Positions 4,639 through 5,978 of a stretch of DNA of 5,978 bases are shown here, one piece after another. Position 1 is the first letter of the stretch, and each line of letters opens with the position of its first letter. Source of the DNA: Modestobacter sp. (GTDB taxonomy: Bacteria > Actinomycetota > Actinomycetes > Mycobacteriales > Geodermatophilaceae); the NCBI GenBank assembly GCA_025963425.1, contig JAOPUQ010000448.1:1-5978 (forward strand), in the 5' to 3' direction. A program made the translations under genes and the position numbers. The notes under the pieces are model-generated. The model was given only the letters and a program-made list of their open reading frames with translations. It was not told the origin of the DNA and made no database searches.

Positions 4639-5978
4639 CGACGCCGTACTCCTACGAGGCCCCTGCCTCCGCGCAGCTGTTCGACCGGGCCGGCCGGGTC
4701 ACCCCCGGCGGCGTCAACTCCCCGGTGCGGGCCTTCCGCGCCGTCGGCGGGACGCCGCGGTTCATGGCCGAGGGCCGCGGGGCCTGGCTGACCGACGTCG
4801 ACGGCCGCCGCTACGTCGACCTGGTCGCCTCCTGGGGCCCGATGATCCTGGGCCACGCCCACCCCGAGGTGGTCGCCGCCGTCACCGCCGCGGCCCGCCG
4901 CGGCTTCAGCTTCGGCACCCCCACCCAGGGCGAGGTCGACCTCGCCGAGGAGATCGCCGCCCGGGTCGCCCCGGTCGAGCGGGTGCGGCTGGTCAACTCC
5001 GGCACCGAGGCGGTGCTGTCGGCCATCCGGCTGGCCCGCGGCGCCACCGGCCGGCCGCTGGTGGTCAAATTCGCCGGGTGCTACCACGGCCACGTCGACG
5101 CGCTGCTGGCCTCCGCCGGCTCCGGTGTGGCCACCCTCGGCCTGCCGGACACCCCCGGGGTCACCACCGGTGCCGCCGCGGACACCGTCGTCCTGCCCTA
5201 CAACGACGTCGCGGCGGTCGAGGCGGTGTTCGCCGAGAAGGGCGACCGGATCGCCTGCGTGATCACCGAGGCCGCGGCCGGCAACATGGGCGTCGTCCCG
5301 CCGCTGGACGGGTTCAACGCCCACCTGCGCCGGATCACCGCCGCGCACGGCGCGCTGCTGGTCGTCGACGAGGTGATGACCGGCTTCCGGGTGTCCCGCT
5401 CCGGTTGGTACGGCATCGAGCCGGTCGAGGCCGACCTGTTCACCTTAGGCAAGGTGATGGGCGGCGGGCTGCCGGCCGCGGCGTTCGGTGGCCGCGCCGA
5501 CGTCATGGAGCAGCTGGCCCCGGCCGGGCCGGTCTACCAGGCGGGCACGCTGTCCGGGAACCCGGTCGCGGTCGCCGCCGGGCTGACCACGCTGCGGCTG
5601 TGCACCGAGGACGTCTACGCCCGCTGCGACGAGGTGGCCGCCGTCCTGCGCGGGGCGACCGGCGCGGCGCTGTTCGCCGCCGGGGTCAAGCACCGGGTCC
5701 AGCAGGCCGGTTCGATGTTCTCCGTCTTCTTCGTGCCCGACGAGCGCCAGGTGCGCGACTACGACGACGCGCGCAGCCAGGACACCGCCCGGCACACCGC
5801 CTTCTTCCACTCCATGCTCGCCTCCGGCGTGTACCTGCCGCCCTCGGCCTACGAGGCCTGGTTCGTCAGCGCCGCGCTGGACGACGCCGCGGTCGAGCAC
5901 GTCCTCGCCGCGCTGCCGGCCGCGGCGTTCGGTGGCCGCGCCGACGTCATGGAGCAGCTGGCCCCGGCCGGGCCGGTC
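4635..5978 (+). CDS. hemL: Glutamate-1-semialdehyde 2,1-aminomutase (3' end not reliable)
   Basis: A PLP-dependent class-III aminotransferase-fold enzyme that isomerises glutamate-1-semialdehyde, the HemA product, to 5-aminolevulinate. The start is GTG 4635, in a GTGA overlap with the preceding stop. Motifs in order: TPGGVNSPVRAF (23-34), SWGPMILGHAHPEV (66-79), NSGTEA (121-126, PLP phosphate), CYHGHVD with Tyr150, the gating loop ASAGSGVATLGLP (159-171), Glu212, DEVMTGFR with Asp245 (PLP ring nitrogen), TLGKVMGGGLP with the Schiff-base lysine Lys273, YQAGTLSGNP (301-310) and SGVYLPPSAYEAWF before the C-terminal helix. The frame stays open for 448 codons with no stop. Up to about residue 430 it is a normal HemL, near its usual end. 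From Leu427 the sequence repeats residues 279-300, so the last 20 or so residues are probably an artefact. Leu271 is encoded by TTA. Confidence 0.95.
   Translation, partial: MTTPYSYEAPASAQLFDRAGRVTPGGVNSPVRAFRAVGGTPRFMAEGRGAWLTDVDGRRYVDLVASWGPMILGHAHPEVVAAVTAAARRGFSFGTPTQGEVDLAEEIAARVAPVERVRLVNSGTEAVLSAIRLARGATGRPLVVKFAGCYHGHVDALLASAGSGVATLGLPDTPGVTTGAAADTVVLPYNDVAAVEAVFAEKGDRIACVITEAAAGNMGVVPPLDGFNAHLRRITAAHGALLVVDEVMTGFRVSRSGWYGIEPVEADLFTLGKVMGGGLPAAAFGGRADVMEQLAPAGPVYQAGTLSGNPVAVAAGLTTLRLCTEDVYARCDEVAAVLRGATGAALFAAGVKHRVQQAGSMFSVFFVPDERQVRDYDDARSQDTARHTAFFHSMLASGVYLPPSAYEAWFVSAALDDAAVEHVLAALPAAAFGGRADVMEQLAPAGPV
5468..5534 (+). repeat. 67-base direct repeat, copy 1 (inside hemL)
   Basis: This copy sits in its natural place in hemL, encoding the segment from GLPAAAFGG to APAGPV just after the catalytic lysine. 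It is followed by the expected YQAGTLSGNP, so it is the genuine copy. It matches 5912-5978 base for base. Confidence 0.97.
5912..5978 (+). repeat. 67-base direct repeat, copy 2 (window end)
   Basis: Identical to 5468-5534, displaced by 444 bases (148 codons), and so in the same reading frame. It starts where the normal HemL C-terminal helix is ending (VEHVLAALPAAA) and runs to the last base of the window. The left boundary falls at a short GC-rich stretch, GCTGCCGGCCGCGGC, that a natural LPAAA-type C-terminus would also contain. This points to a chimeric join at microhomology, or to a tandem duplication cut off by the window. Confidence 0.97.

Noticed and set aside
2823..5348. Very long open frame on the minus strand (841 codons) across hemB, the membrane gene and hemL
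   Set aside because: Long antisense frames are expected in DNA with nearly all-GC third positions. Its translation is a Gly/Arg/Asp/His-rich string with no recognisable motif, and the + strand carries clear enzymes with catalytic residues over the same bases.

Overview
The window reads as very GC-rich actinobacterial DNA (Actinomycetota). Third codon positions are almost all G or C, starts are often GTG, and every visible stop is TGA. Gene order and protein wording fit high-GC actinobacteria such as Geodermatophilaceae, Pseudonocardiaceae or Mycobacteriales. The family is inference; no 16S or other marker is present.

All genes lie on the + strand in one tightly packed tetrapyrrole (heme/siroheme/corrin precursor) operon, open at both ends. 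In order: the 3' end of hemA (glutamyl-tRNA reductase, 1-515); hemC (hydroxymethylbilane synthase, 512-1474); a fusion of a degenerate tetrapyrrole-methylase domain with uroporphyrinogen-III synthase (hemD, 1570-3126); hemB (porphobilinogen synthase, 3123-4115); a two-helix membrane protein of unknown function (4123-4638); and hemL (glutamate-1-semialdehyde aminotransferase, 4635 to the window end). Three junctions are 4-base NTGA start/stop overlaps, one is a 7-base gap, and only hemC/hemD has a real spacer (95 bases). This implies one polycistronic message with translational coupling. No promoter, terminator, RNA gene, mobile element or CRISPR array was seen.

Together the enzymes cover the C5 route: glutamyl-tRNA to glutamate-1-semialdehyde (HemA), 5-aminolevulinate (HemL), porphobilinogen (HemB), hydroxymethylbilane (HemC) and uroporphyrinogen III (HemD). 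Catalytic residues are visible in HemC, HemB and HemL. HemD keeps its family motifs, while its N-terminal methylase half has lost several hallmark motifs.

I see no undescribed system here. The oddest signal is at the right edge: the last 67 bases (5912-5978) exactly repeat 5468-5534 inside hemL, in the same reading frame and starting about where the normal HemL C-terminus should finish. It is most likely a contig-end assembly or amplification chimera, less likely a true tandem duplication. Secondary points are the window's only TTA codon, next to the hemL catalytic lysine, and the uncharacterised membrane protein inside the operon.
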